From CAIYPH01 sp043744375 (GTDB lineage: Bacteria > Pseudomonadota > Alphaproteobacteria > Acetobacterales > Acetobacteraceae): a DNA stretch of 64,000 nt. A program made the position numbers and the translations under genes. The stretch lies in the NCBI GenBank assembly GCA_043744375.1, contig JAYTUU010000034.1, positions 1 to 64,000 of the forward strand, in the 5' to 3' direction. Shown one piece after another: positions 34,346-42,049 of this stretch (its first letter is position 1; each line of letters begins with the position of its first letter). Below the pieces are notes generated by a model. That model saw only the letters and a program-made list of their open reading frames with translations, searched no databases and was not told where the DNA came from.

Positions 34346-34361
34346 AGCAAGGTCCGGGCCA
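34346..34361 (-). promoter_or_regulatory. Sigma-54 promoter for fliK-flgD
   Basis: The minus strand reads TGGCCCGGACCTTGCT, matching the consensus TGGCACG-N4-TTGCW at all positions but one, with the invariant GG and GC exactly 10 bases apart. The expected +1 is near 34336, about 38 bases before the fliK ATG. Confidence 0.8.
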
Positions 34362-34535
34362 CTCCGGTCAGTGCGCGATGGATTGAAGTATCACCGCATT
34401 CCCGCCGCTGCGGGGACTGCGGATCAGATAGGTCGGCAGAAATGACCGGGGCATTGCTGCCGGGCGGCGCGGCTTACCGGCCCGCGAAGGCGTCGCATCC
34501 GGGCCTGATCCCCGGATTTGCTGGCCTCTTCGGTG

Positions 34536-34550
34536 TGGCACGAAACCTGC
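34536..34550 (+). promoter_or_regulatory. Sigma-54 promoter for flgE-flgK-flgL
   Basis: TGGCACGAAACCTGC matches the -24/-12 consensus with one mismatch (C for T before TGC). The expected +1 is near 34562, 50 bases before the flgE ATG. With the opposite site at 34346-34361 it makes a divergent pair in a 313-base gene-free region; the ~175 bases between them should hold FlbD-binding sites. Confidence 0.82.
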
Positions 34551-34611
34551 GTGGGAGCCGGCAAGCCAGCGCGATTGCGGTGGCGCAGACCTGCCAGTGG
34601 AGCCCCTCAGC

Positions 34612-35922
34612 ATGAGCCTATTCGGCGCGATGAATACCGCCATCACCGGCCTGGCCGCCCAGGCATCGGCGTTCGGCAATATCAGCGACAATATCGCAAA
34701 CAGCCAGACCGTCGGCTTCAAAGGGGCCGAGACCACCTTCATCGACTATCTGACCGAAAGCACGGCGCAGGCGAACAACTCGGGGGCCGTGGTCACACGC
34801 CCGCACTATACGAATTCCGTCCAGGGCACACTGGCCCAGACCTCGAACCCGCTGGCCATGGCGATCACCGGCCAGGGGTTCTTTCCGGTCAGTCATGCGA
34901 TCTCGACCAGCAATGGCACACCGACATTTTCCAATATCCCGTATTTCACCCGCGCCGGAGATTTTTCGCTCAACGAGTCCGGTTCGCTGGTGAACAGTGC
35001 CGGCGAGTATCTGAACGGCTGGTCGGTCGATCAGGTGACCGGTGTGGTCAATCGCAACGCGATCACGCCGATCCAGGTGACACAAACGGTCGATCGTCCG
35101 GTTGCGACCACCGAAGTGAAACTGTCCGCCAATCTGCCGGCCACGCCTGGCACGACAAGCGCCGTGACCTCGCAGGTCAGCATCTACGATAGCCTCGGCA
35201 CCGCCCACACTGTCGTGCTGAACTGGACACAGACCGCGGCAAACGACTGGACGGTGGCAATCAACGTGCCCGACGACATCACCGCGCCCGCCGTCGGTTC
35301 GGCAAAGGTGAAGTTCGGGCCTACCGCCAGCGGCAATCCCGTGCCCGACGGCACGGTCGGCAGCATCGGCACGACGACGGGCACCGTCACTGCTACCGCC
35401 TATACCGCCAAACTCCCTGCCGACCTGACCTTCACCTCGGATTTCGGCAACGGCCCACAAACGATCAAACTGAATATCGGGGTCTACGGCCAGTCAACCG
35501 GGGTCACCCAATATGCCGGCTCAACCTATGTGCTGCGCGGACTGACGCAGAACGGGGCGCCACCGGGCAGCTTCAGCGGCGTCTCGACGACGTCATCGGG
35601 CGGCATCGTGGTGAACTACGACAACGGCCAGTCGCGCCAGATCGCGCAGGTGCCGATCATCGTGTTCAACAATCCCGACGGCTTGCAGCGCGAGAACGGG
35701 CAGTCATTCACCGCGACCAACGCGTCCGGCACGCCGCTCGCGAACGACGCCGGCAGCAGCGGCGCCGGCGGGATCCTGACCGGCTCGATCGAGCATTCCA
35801 ACGTTGACATCGCCACCGAGTTCACCCGGCTCATCGTCGCCCAGCGCGCCTATTCGGCGAATGCCAAGATGATCACCACCGCGGACGAAATGTTGCAGCA
35901 AACGCTCGACATGAAGCGCTGA
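34612..35922 (+). CDS. flgE: FlgE, flagellar hook protein
   Basis: 436 residues. It has the rod/hook N-terminus MSLFGAMNTAITGLAAQASAFGNISDNIANSQTVGFKG and C-terminus STEFTRLIVAQ-type segment (ATEFTRLIVAQRAYSANAKMITTADEMLQQTLDMKR), with variable surface domains between (VSIYDSLGTAHTVVLNW). It polymerises into the hook. The ATG at 34612 starts the conserved motif with GGAG upstream; a GTG at 34597 is in frame. It is the first gene of flgE-flgK-flgL. Confidence 0.96.
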   Translation: MSLFGAMNTAITGLAAQASAFGNISDNIANSQTVGFKGAETTFIDYLTESTAQANNSGAVVTRPHYTNSVQGTLAQTSNPLAMAITGQGFFPVSHAISTSNGTPTFSNIPYFTRAGDFSLNESGSLVNSAGEYLNGWSVDQVTGVVNRNAITPIQVTQTVDRPVATTEVKLSANLPATPGTTSAVTSQVSIYDSLGTAHTVVLNWTQTAANDWTVAINVPDDITAPAVGSAKVKFGPTASGNPVPDGTVGSIGTTTGTVTATAYTAKLPADLTFTSDFGNGPQTIKLNIGVYGQSTGVTQYAGSTYVLRGLTQNGAPPGSFSGVSTTSSGGIVVNYDNGQSRQIAQVPIIVFNNPDGLQRENGQSFTATNASGTPLANDAGSSGAGGILTGSIEHSNVDIATEFTRLIVAQRAYSANAKMITTADEMLQQTLDMKR

Positions 35923-35967
35923 TAGGCAAGGTCGGACCGCGATGCAGGGGCAACGGAGGATGGCGCA

Positions 35968-37494
35968 ATGAGCCTGATCGATCCGTTCAGCATCGCGACC
36001 AGCGGGCTGGCGAACGTCAACCGCAGCATCGGCATCGTTTCCCACAACATCGCCAACGCCGCGACGCCTGGCTATGTGCGCGAAACCCAGACGCAGCGCG
36101 CGCTCTCCGCCGATGGCCAGGCGATGGGGGTCGCCACCGGGCTCACCACGCGCGACATCGACAATGCGTTGCAGACCCGCCTGCTGACGCAGAACGCCGC
36201 GGCCGCAGGTGCCGCGACACGCTCGGACGCGCTCGCGCAGATCGACGCCGCGCACGGCAAGCCCGGCGCCGGCGATGATATCGCGGCGCTGCTCGGCAAG
36301 GTCAAAGACAGCTTCTCGACACTGGCCACCGAACCTGGATCGGCACCGCAACAGCGCGCCGTGGTCGATCAGGCGGCGGCATTGACCGCGCGCATCCGCG
36401 ACATCGCCGCGACCGTCGGTTCCCTGCGGCAGAATGCGCAGGACGAACTGGCTGCCGGAGTTGATGCGCTGAACGGGGCGCTCGCACGGATCGGCGACAT
36501 CAGCAAACAGGTCATCCTCGCGCGCACCCTCGGCGCCAGCACCGCGGATCTCGAAAGCCAGCGCGACGCAGTGGCGCAGGAAGCCTCAGGGTATGCCGAG
36601 TTGCGATTCATGCCGCGCCCGAGCGGGGACATGGTAGTATTCACCAGCACCGGCCTCGAATTGCCGACCCATTCCGAGCGGCCGCCACTGGCGATCGCGA
36701 GCGCGACGCTGGCGCCGACCACCTACTATCCCGGCGGCGGCGCACCGGCGCTGACCTTGAACGGCCTGGATGTCACCGGCCAGTTCAACACCGGTACGCT
36801 CGGCGCTTTGCTCACGCTGCGCGATACGACACTGCCGATCCATCAAGGCGAGTTGGACGAATTCGCCTTCACCCTGACCCGGCGCTTCGCAGCCCAGGGT
36901 CTCGGTTTGTTCACCGACGCCAAGGGCAACATCCCACCGGGTGGCGGCGCGCCGCGCCAGGGGACGTATGTTGGCTATGCCAACGAGATCCAGGTACACC
37001 CCGCCGTCAACGCCTTCCCGTCCCTGGTCCGCGATGGGACGGCCCCGGTCGCGGCCACGGCGGGCGGCTTACTCGCGTTCACTCCGAACCCCGCCGGCGG
37101 GCCAGCCGGCTTCACCGACCTGATCACCAAGATTGTTTCGTATGCGCTCGGCGACCAGGTGGCGCCGGGCGTGAACCATCCCGCACCGGATCTCAGCGCA
37201 ATGGGCCCAATCGGCACGCTGACCCGCCCGGTCAGCGTGCCCCGTGCATTGACCGCCTTCGCCGCGACGCTGATCTCGGCCGAGACCACCGATGCCGCCA
37301 ATGCCAAGACCGCGGCAACCGCAACCGGGGACGTTCAGACGGTGCTCAAGCAGAGCATGGCCACTCGCTCCGGCGTGGATATGGATGCCGAACTGGCCCA
37401 GATGGTGCAGTTGCAGAACGCCTACTCCGCAAATGCCCGGGTAATCACCACGCTGCAGGCCATGTGGTCGCAGCTGCTGCAAGCGATCGCATAG
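35968..37494 (+). CDS. flgK: FlgK, hook-filament junction protein
   Basis: 508 residues. It has the N-terminal SIATSGLANVNRSIGIVSHNIANAATPGYVRE and C-terminal MDAELAQMVQLQNAYSANARVITTLQAMWSQLLQAI coiled-coil segments typical of HAP1. The central region is variable. It joins the hook to the filament together with FlgL, encoded 19 bases downstream. Confidence 0.96.
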   Translation: MSLIDPFSIATSGLANVNRSIGIVSHNIANAATPGYVRETQTQRALSADGQAMGVATGLTTRDIDNALQTRLLTQNAAAAGAATRSDALAQIDAAHGKPGAGDDIAALLGKVKDSFSTLATEPGSAPQQRAVVDQAAALTARIRDIAATVGSLRQNAQDELAAGVDALNGALARIGDISKQVILARTLGASTADLESQRDAVAQEASGYAELRFMPRPSGDMVVFTSTGLELPTHSERPPLAIASATLAPTTYYPGGGAPALTLNGLDVTGQFNTGTLGALLTLRDTTLPIHQGELDEFAFTLTRRFAAQGLGLFTDAKGNIPPGGGAPRQGTYVGYANEIQVHPAVNAFPSLVRDGTAPVAATAGGLLAFTPNPAGGPAGFTDLITKIVSYALGDQVAPGVNHPAPDLSAMGPIGTLTRPVSVPRALTAFAATLISAETTDAANAKTAATATGDVQTVLKQSMATRSGVDMDAELAQMVQLQNAYSANARVITTLQAMWSQLLQAIA

Positions 37495-37513
37495 GAAGGC
37501 GGACGAGTTCCCC

Positions 37514-38608
37514 ATGCAGACATCCTCCATCACGAGCGCGGTCTTCACTGCGGGCAGCCTGCCGGTGCTCGCGGTCGACTCCGCCGCCATTCGGCAACAG
37601 CTCGATGGCCTCTCCCGGCAGATCGGCAACGGCCTGGTCGCGGACAGCTACGGCGGATTGACCAGCCATGCCGCCACAGTTTCGCTGACCTATCACGGGG
37701 CTCTGAGTCAGACCGAGACCTGGCAAGCCAACGTCACCGCCGCCGAAGGGCGCATGCAGACGGCACAATCGGCGCTGACCCAGATCAGCGGGATCGCCAG
37801 CGATTACTATGCCCAGGCCAACGTGTTGAACGGCCTGAGCTCGGTTGCTGTCGACACGATCGCCGCCAGCGCGCGGGACGCATTGCGCCAGATGGCCGGC
37901 CTGCTGGATACGCGCTTCGGGGACACCTACGTTTTCGCCGGCACCGATACCGCGACCCCACCCATCCCGTCGCCCGACGCCATTCTGACATCGGGCTTCT
38001 ACGTGGGCATCTCCAGCGCCGTCGGCCTGCTTTCGACCAGCGGCGCCGCCGTGACGCTGGCGACCACGCTGGCAAGGGCCGCTTCAAACACGGTTGGATT
38101 GACACCGTTCTCCGCATCCCTCTCGCAGCCCGCAGCAATCCTGGCACCACTGCGCCCGCTGGTGCAGATCGGCACCAACCAGTTCCTGCCGACCGGTATC
38201 CTGGCAAGCGCGAACGCCGACGTGACGTCTGCGGGCACGTCGACCACCGGCTCCTACATGCGCGATATCATGCGTGCGCTGGCCACGATCGGTTCGCTGA
38301 CGAGCAGCCAGATTTCCGATCCGGGCTTCGCCACCATCGTGCACGACACGCAAGCCTCGCTCGGTGGCGCGATTGCCGCCCTGAACAGCGACGCCGGCGT
38401 TCTCGGCAACCGCCAGGCAAGCATGACAGCGACCAGCCAGCGGCTTGATGACACCCGCGTCGCATTGAAAAGTCAGATCAGCAACGCCCAGGATGTCGAC
38501 ATGGCCGATGCCCTGTCGCGGTTGACGGCGGTGCAGACGCGGCTTGAGGCCTCATACCGGATGCTGAGCATGGTGCAGTCGATGTCGCTGGTGAACTTTC
38601 TTCGCTGA
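37514..38608 (+). CDS. flgL: FlgL, hook-filament junction protein
   Basis: 364 residues. The flagellin-like C-terminus (AQDVDMADALSRLTAVQTRLEASYRMLSMVQSMSLVNFL) and an N-terminal heptad region (AIRQQLDGLSRQIGNGLV) mark HAP3. Its GLLDTRFGDTYVFAGTDT segment is typical of FlgL. Third gene of the hook operon. The flagellin gene follows after 133 bases with its own leader. Confidence 0.93.
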   Translation: MQTSSITSAVFTAGSLPVLAVDSAAIRQQLDGLSRQIGNGLVADSYGGLTSHAATVSLTYHGALSQTETWQANVTAAEGRMQTAQSALTQISGIASDYYAQANVLNGLSSVAVDTIAASARDALRQMAGLLDTRFGDTYVFAGTDTATPPIPSPDAILTSGFYVGISSAVGLLSTSGAAVTLATTLARAASNTVGLTPFSASLSQPAAILAPLRPLVQIGTNQFLPTGILASANADVTSAGTSTTGSYMRDIMRALATIGSLTSSQISDPGFATIVHDTQASLGGAIAALNSDAGVLGNRQASMTATSQRLDDTRVALKSQISNAQDVDMADALSRLTAVQTRLEASYRMLSMVQSMSLVNFLR

Positions 38609-38690
38609 TGCCGAATTCTGATGATTTCGTCGCGCAGGAGACGACGACTTTCATGGGGCGTTAATCCCCTTCTGCAATTCTCCTCCCACG

Positions 38691-38706
38691 CCCGCAAAAT
38701 TGCGGG
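38691..38706 (+). promoter_or_regulatory. Stem-loop in the flagellin leader
   Basis: CCCGCAA (38691-38697) and TTGCGGG (38700-38706) pair perfectly in the region before the flagellin ATG (38742). A weaker GGGG/CCCC pair lies at 38655-38669. Flagellin leaders are targets of FlbT in alphaproteobacteria, and flbT is two genes downstream. No sigma-54 site was found in this 133-base gap. Confidence 0.4.
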
Positions 38707-38741
38707 ACACGCTTCAACTCCGGCAAGTAGGAAAACTCGCC

Positions 38742-39590
38742 ATGAACTCCGTCAATACGAATATGGGCGCGACCATCGCGCTCCAGCAGCTGAACTCGAC
38801 GCGCCACATGCTGGACGTCACGCAGAAGCAGATCTCCACCGGCTATCGGGTGGCCGACGCGACCGATGACGGTGCGGCCTTTGCCGTGGCGCAGCGGGTG
38901 CGCTCGGACGTCAACGCGCTCGCCAGCGCCAACCAACAGCTCGGCAACGCGCAGGGCCTGCTCTCCACGACGAATTCGGCCCTCACCGACGTCTCGACCA
39001 CCATGTCCTCGGCGCGCGACGTGTTGGTCAAGCTGGCCGACAGCACTACCCAGGGCACCCAGCGCGCGCAGTATGTCCAGCAGTACCAGTCGCTGGTCAC
39101 CAATATCAAAACCTTCTTCCAGGACGCCGGGTATAGCGGCAAGACCTTGATCGGCAACATCGGCGGCGCCACCGGCTTTGCTAAAATCGCCGTGGTGCGC
39201 AACGAAGTGGCGGCGACCTACGGCGTGGCAACGTTCAGCGGCTCGGCGTTCGTGGCCAGCATCACCTTCACCAGCACCCAGCTCAACGGCGCGGCAACCG
39301 TCGTGGCACTGATCGGCACCGCGGCCTCGGCGACATTCATGAACAAGGTCTCCTCGCTCGGCACGGCGCTGAACACCTATGGCGCCGCGAACAAGTATAT
39401 CGCCAATCAGGTCAGCTACAACAGCAACAAGATCGATGCGCTCAACAACGGTCTTGGCGCGCTGATCGACGCGGATCTGGCGAAGGAATCGGCCAAGCTG
39501 CAATCGCTGCAGATCCGCCAGCAGCTTGGCACCCAGGCCTTGTCGATCGCCAACCAGGCGCCGCAAAGCCTTCTGAGCCTGTTCAAGTAG
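38742..39590 (+). CDS. fla: Flagellin
   Basis: 282 residues, a short flagellin. The conserved N-terminus (NTNMGATIALQQLNSTRHMLDVTQKQISTGYRVADATDDGAAFAVAQRVRSDVNAL) and C-terminus (NKIDALNNGLGALIDADLAKESAKLQSLQIRQQLGTQALSIANQAPQSLLSLF) form the D0/D1 coiled coils. The exposed central part is small but Ser/Thr-rich (ATFSGSAFVASITFTSTQLNG), so it offers possible O-glycosylation sites for the cassette downstream. It is followed by a stem-loop and flbT. Confidence 0.96.
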   Translation: MNSVNTNMGATIALQQLNSTRHMLDVTQKQISTGYRVADATDDGAAFAVAQRVRSDVNALASANQQLGNAQGLLSTTNSALTDVSTTMSSARDVLVKLADSTTQGTQRAQYVQQYQSLVTNIKTFFQDAGYSGKTLIGNIGGATGFAKIAVVRNEVAATYGVATFSGSAFVASITFTSTQLNGAATVVALIGTAASATFMNKVSSLGTALNTYGAANKYIANQVSYNSNKIDALNNGLGALIDADLAKESAKLQSLQIRQQLGTQALSIANQAPQSLLSLFK

Positions 39591-39606
39591 CGGGTGAGGT
39601 CGCGGT

Positions 39607-39666
39607 CGCATGGGCGAACAAAAGGTGCGCCCATGCGGATCGCCGCCGGTGCAGGATCCGTCCTGC
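39607..39666 (+). promoter_or_regulatory. Two stem-loops between flagellin and flbT
   Basis: Stem 1: CGCATGGGCG (39607-39616) and CGCCCATGCG (39628-39637), perfect 10-base arms with an 11-base A-rich loop. Stem 2: GCAGGA (39651-39656) and TCCTGC (39661-39666), directly before the flbT ribosome site GAGGAGG. No T-run follows, so this may stabilise fla mRNA or tune flbT translation rather than stop transcription. Confidence 0.55.
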
Positions 39667-39681
39667 GAGGAGGACGACAAC

Positions 39682-40140
39682 ATGTCGACACTGGTTCTGG
39701 AACTACGCCAGGGTGAAATGATGATCGTGAACGGGGCACCGATACGATTTCGCACGAAAGCCCGTCTCGAACTGACCGCTCATGCGCGGTTCCTGTTCGG
39801 CAAGCAGATCATGGCGCCGGACGAGGTCGACTCGCCGGCACGACGAATTTATTTCGCTCTCCAATCTGCCTATATCGGTACCGACGACGAGCGTGCGCTC
39901 GGGCTCCACGCGGCCTATGGGCTGGTCGAGGCGTTCAAGCAAACGACCACGTCGGCGCTGGCCCGCGAAATCCTCGATCGCGCGATGGCCGCTGCCGAGG
40001 CCGATAATTGCTACCAGGCCTTGAAGTTGGTGCGCCGCATCATGCGCCATGAGGATTCGGTTCTTGGACGGCCAAGCCCGGTCGAGCCAAGCGGTTCCCC
40101 CGGCTTGGAAAGCCCACACGAAGCCATCGCCGCGCTCTAG
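39682..40140 (+). CDS. flbT: FlbT, flagellin translation regulator
   Basis: 152 residues. It contains LELRQGEMMIVNGAPIRFRTKARLELTAHARFLFGKQIMAPDEV and PARRIYFALQSAYIG, the FlbT family signature. In alphaproteobacteria FlbT binds the flagellin mRNA leader and controls its stability when assembly stalls. The ATG at 39682 has GAGGAGG upstream. flaF follows after 50 bases. Confidence 0.95.
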   Translation: MSTLVLELRQGEMMIVNGAPIRFRTKARLELTAHARFLFGKQIMAPDEVDSPARRIYFALQSAYIGTDDERALGLHAAYGLVEAFKQTTTSALAREILDRAMAAAEADNCYQALKLVRRIMRHEDSVLGRPSPVEPSGSPGLESPHEAIAAL

Positions 40141-40190
40141 GCTTGGCCTCCCGCTAATTGGACCCCCTCTGTTTGGATAAGGATCATCCA

Positions 40191-40538
40191 GTGTCGAGCC
40201 AAAAAAGAGCCGCCCAAGCCTATGGCGCATCGGCGAATTTGCGCAGCCTGCGCGAGCAGGAGGCGGATCTGTTCCTGCGCGCCAATGCCGCCTTGCGGCT
40301 ATCCCGGACGCAGGGCGCCCAACCCTTGACCCGTGCGTTGATCGACACGGGTCGCCTTTGGGGCACGATCGTGGACCTGCTGCGCGACCCGCAGAATGCT
40401 TTGCCGGACGCCCTGAAAGCCTCGATCATATCGGTCGGCCTGGCGGTTCAGCGCGAGGTTCAGCGGCCGTCGCCGGATATCGATTTCCTGATCTCAGTCA
40501 ACGAAAACCTCGCCGCCGGGCTCTCAATCGCTCCCTGA
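40191..40538 (+). CDS. flaF: FlaF, flagellin synthesis regulator
   Basis: 115 residues. Its start SSQKRAAQAYG, the middle LRSLREQEADLFLRANAALR and the end IDFLISVNENLAAGL match the FlaF family, which promotes flagellin translation and opposes FlbT. The best start is GTG at 40191 with AGGA 7 bases upstream. The fla-flbT-flaF order is typical of alphaproteobacteria. Confidence 0.9.
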   Translation: MSSQKRAAQAYGASANLRSLREQEADLFLRANAALRLSRTQGAQPLTRALIDTGRLWGTIVDLLRDPQNALPDALKASIISVGLAVQREVQRPSPDIDFLISVNENLAAGLSIAP

Positions 40539-40597
40539 CGCGGCCGAACGCGGCTGGGTATCAACGCGCACCGATCCAAGGCTCAAAAGGAGCCCCC

Positions 40598-42049
40598 ATG
40601 ACAACCGATCCGATCGACACCACGCTCACACGCCTGACCGAGCAGGCCAATCGTTTCGCGCTAGCGGGTCGGTTTTCTGCCGCCCGCGCGATGCTCGCCG
40701 CGATCCGCAAACAACACGACACGAGTTCCGCGGTCGACGAGATAGACGCCCGTGTCTGTATCGGCGAGGGTCGTTTGGACGAAGCATGGATCGCGCTCGA
40801 TCGCGCCATCTCCGCAACCCCCGGCGTGGCACAGTTCCATCTCCTGCGCGCCGACGTTCGAGCACGGCTGAACGATCTCACCGGCGCAGCACGGGATGCG
40901 TCGGAGGCCGTATTCCTGCGGCCTGATGATCCGAACGCCAAGGCCATGCTTGGATTGGTACTGCTCGAGATCGGACTTATCGAGGACGCGCTTGCATGCC
41001 TGCATGAGTCCGTTCGCGGTGCGCCAAGAAGCGCGGCCCCGTGGCGCGGCCTGGCTGAAGCAATGCGACGCGCCGGCGATACGACCGGTGCTGCTGCAGC
41101 ACTCGATGCGGCGATCGTGAACATTCCAGACAACTCCGGTCTGCGAACCGCGGCCATCACCCTCGCCTTGGGCGAACGGAACTTCCAGCGGGCGCGCGAA
41201 CTGGGCGCCGCGGCGCAGGCCGAGGGCGTCGCGGATGCCTGCATATTCGGCCTGTATGGCCATGCTCTGAGCCATCTCGGACAGCATGCGGCCGCCGGCG
41301 ACATCTATCAGGAGGCGCTGAAACTGGCTCCAGAGGATGTCTATGTCCGCCATCTCGTCAGCGCGGCTGGGCTCCTCCCGGACAGCACACGCGCACCGGA
41401 CTGCTACCTCGAGACTGTCTTTGACGGCTATGCCCACCGCTTCGAGGAGCATCTGATCGGCCTTGGATATCGCGTGCCCGGGCTGGTACGCGCCGCGCTG
41501 TTGGCTGGACATGACGCGGATGCGGGCGCACGTCCGCTCGGCCGCGTGCTCGATCTCGGATGCGGAACCGGGCTGATCGGCGTCGTTCTCTCCGATTGCA
41601 ACATTGCAGAACTCACCGGGGTGGATCTCTCGGCAAAGATGCTCGTGGAAGCCGATGAAAAGGCGATCTACACACGCCTGGTCCACCAGGAGATCGGTGC
41701 ATTCCTGGCGCACGACGAAGGCGGCTGGGACACGATCATCGCATCCGACGTGTTCTGCTATTTCGGAGCGATCACTGATATCCTCGCCGCCGCCAGGTCG
41801 CGCCTACGTCCGGGCGGCCTGCTGATATTCAGCGTCGAGGAAGTCAACGTGGCAGACCCTACCGGCGGGGCCGGATGGAGACTCGCGAGCCAGGGACGCT
41901 TCCAGCATACGCAGACTTATGTTGCAGACTCCCTGCGTGACGCCGGATTCACGAACACGACGATCGTACGTGAAACGCTCCGGCTCGAAGCTGGAACGCC
42001 GGTGTGCGGGTTCCTGACCTCCGCGCGCCGGCCGGTCGAGAATGCCTGA
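40598..42049 (+). CDS. TPR-repeat SAM-dependent methyltransferase, putative flagellin modification
   Basis: 483 residues. The N-terminal ~270 residues are tetratricopeptide-like helices (AMLGLVLLEIGLIEDALACLHESVR, AARDASEAVFLRPDDPNAKAML). The C-terminal part is a class I methyltransferase: FDGYAHRFEEHLIGLGYRVPGLV, then VLDLGCGTGLIGVVL (SAM binding, about 308), VDLSAKMLVEA and IIASDVFCYFG. The arrangement resembles the COG4976 group. It follows flaF by 59 bases with an AAGGAG site, and its end overlaps the OGT gene by eight bases. A role in methylating flagellin or its glycan is inferred from position. Confidence 0.85.
   Translation: MTTDPIDTTLTRLTEQANRFALAGRFSAARAMLAAIRKQHDTSSAVDEIDARVCIGEGRLDEAWIALDRAISATPGVAQFHLLRADVRARLNDLTGAARDASEAVFLRPDDPNAKAMLGLVLLEIGLIEDALACLHESVRGAPRSAAPWRGLAEAMRRAGDTTGAAAALDAAIVNIPDNSGLRTAAITLALGERNFQRARELGAAAQAEGVADACIFGLYGHALSHLGQHAAAGDIYQEALKLAPEDVYVRHLVSAAGLLPDSTRAPDCYLETVFDGYAHRFEEHLIGLGYRVPGLVRAALLAGHDADAGARPLGRVLDLGCGTGLIGVVLSDCNIAELTGVDLSAKMLVEADEKAIYTRLVHQEIGAFLAHDEGGWDTIIASDVFCYFGAITDILAAARSRLRPGGLLIFSVEEVNVADPTGGAGWRLASQGRFQHTQTYVADSLRDAGFTNTTIVRETLRLEAGTPVCGFLTSARRPVENA

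Noticed and set aside
38609..38741. Sigma-54 promoter for flagellin
   Set aside because: No GG-N10-GC pair with supporting consensus bases was found on the plus strand in this gap; flagellin may use another promoter type or read through.
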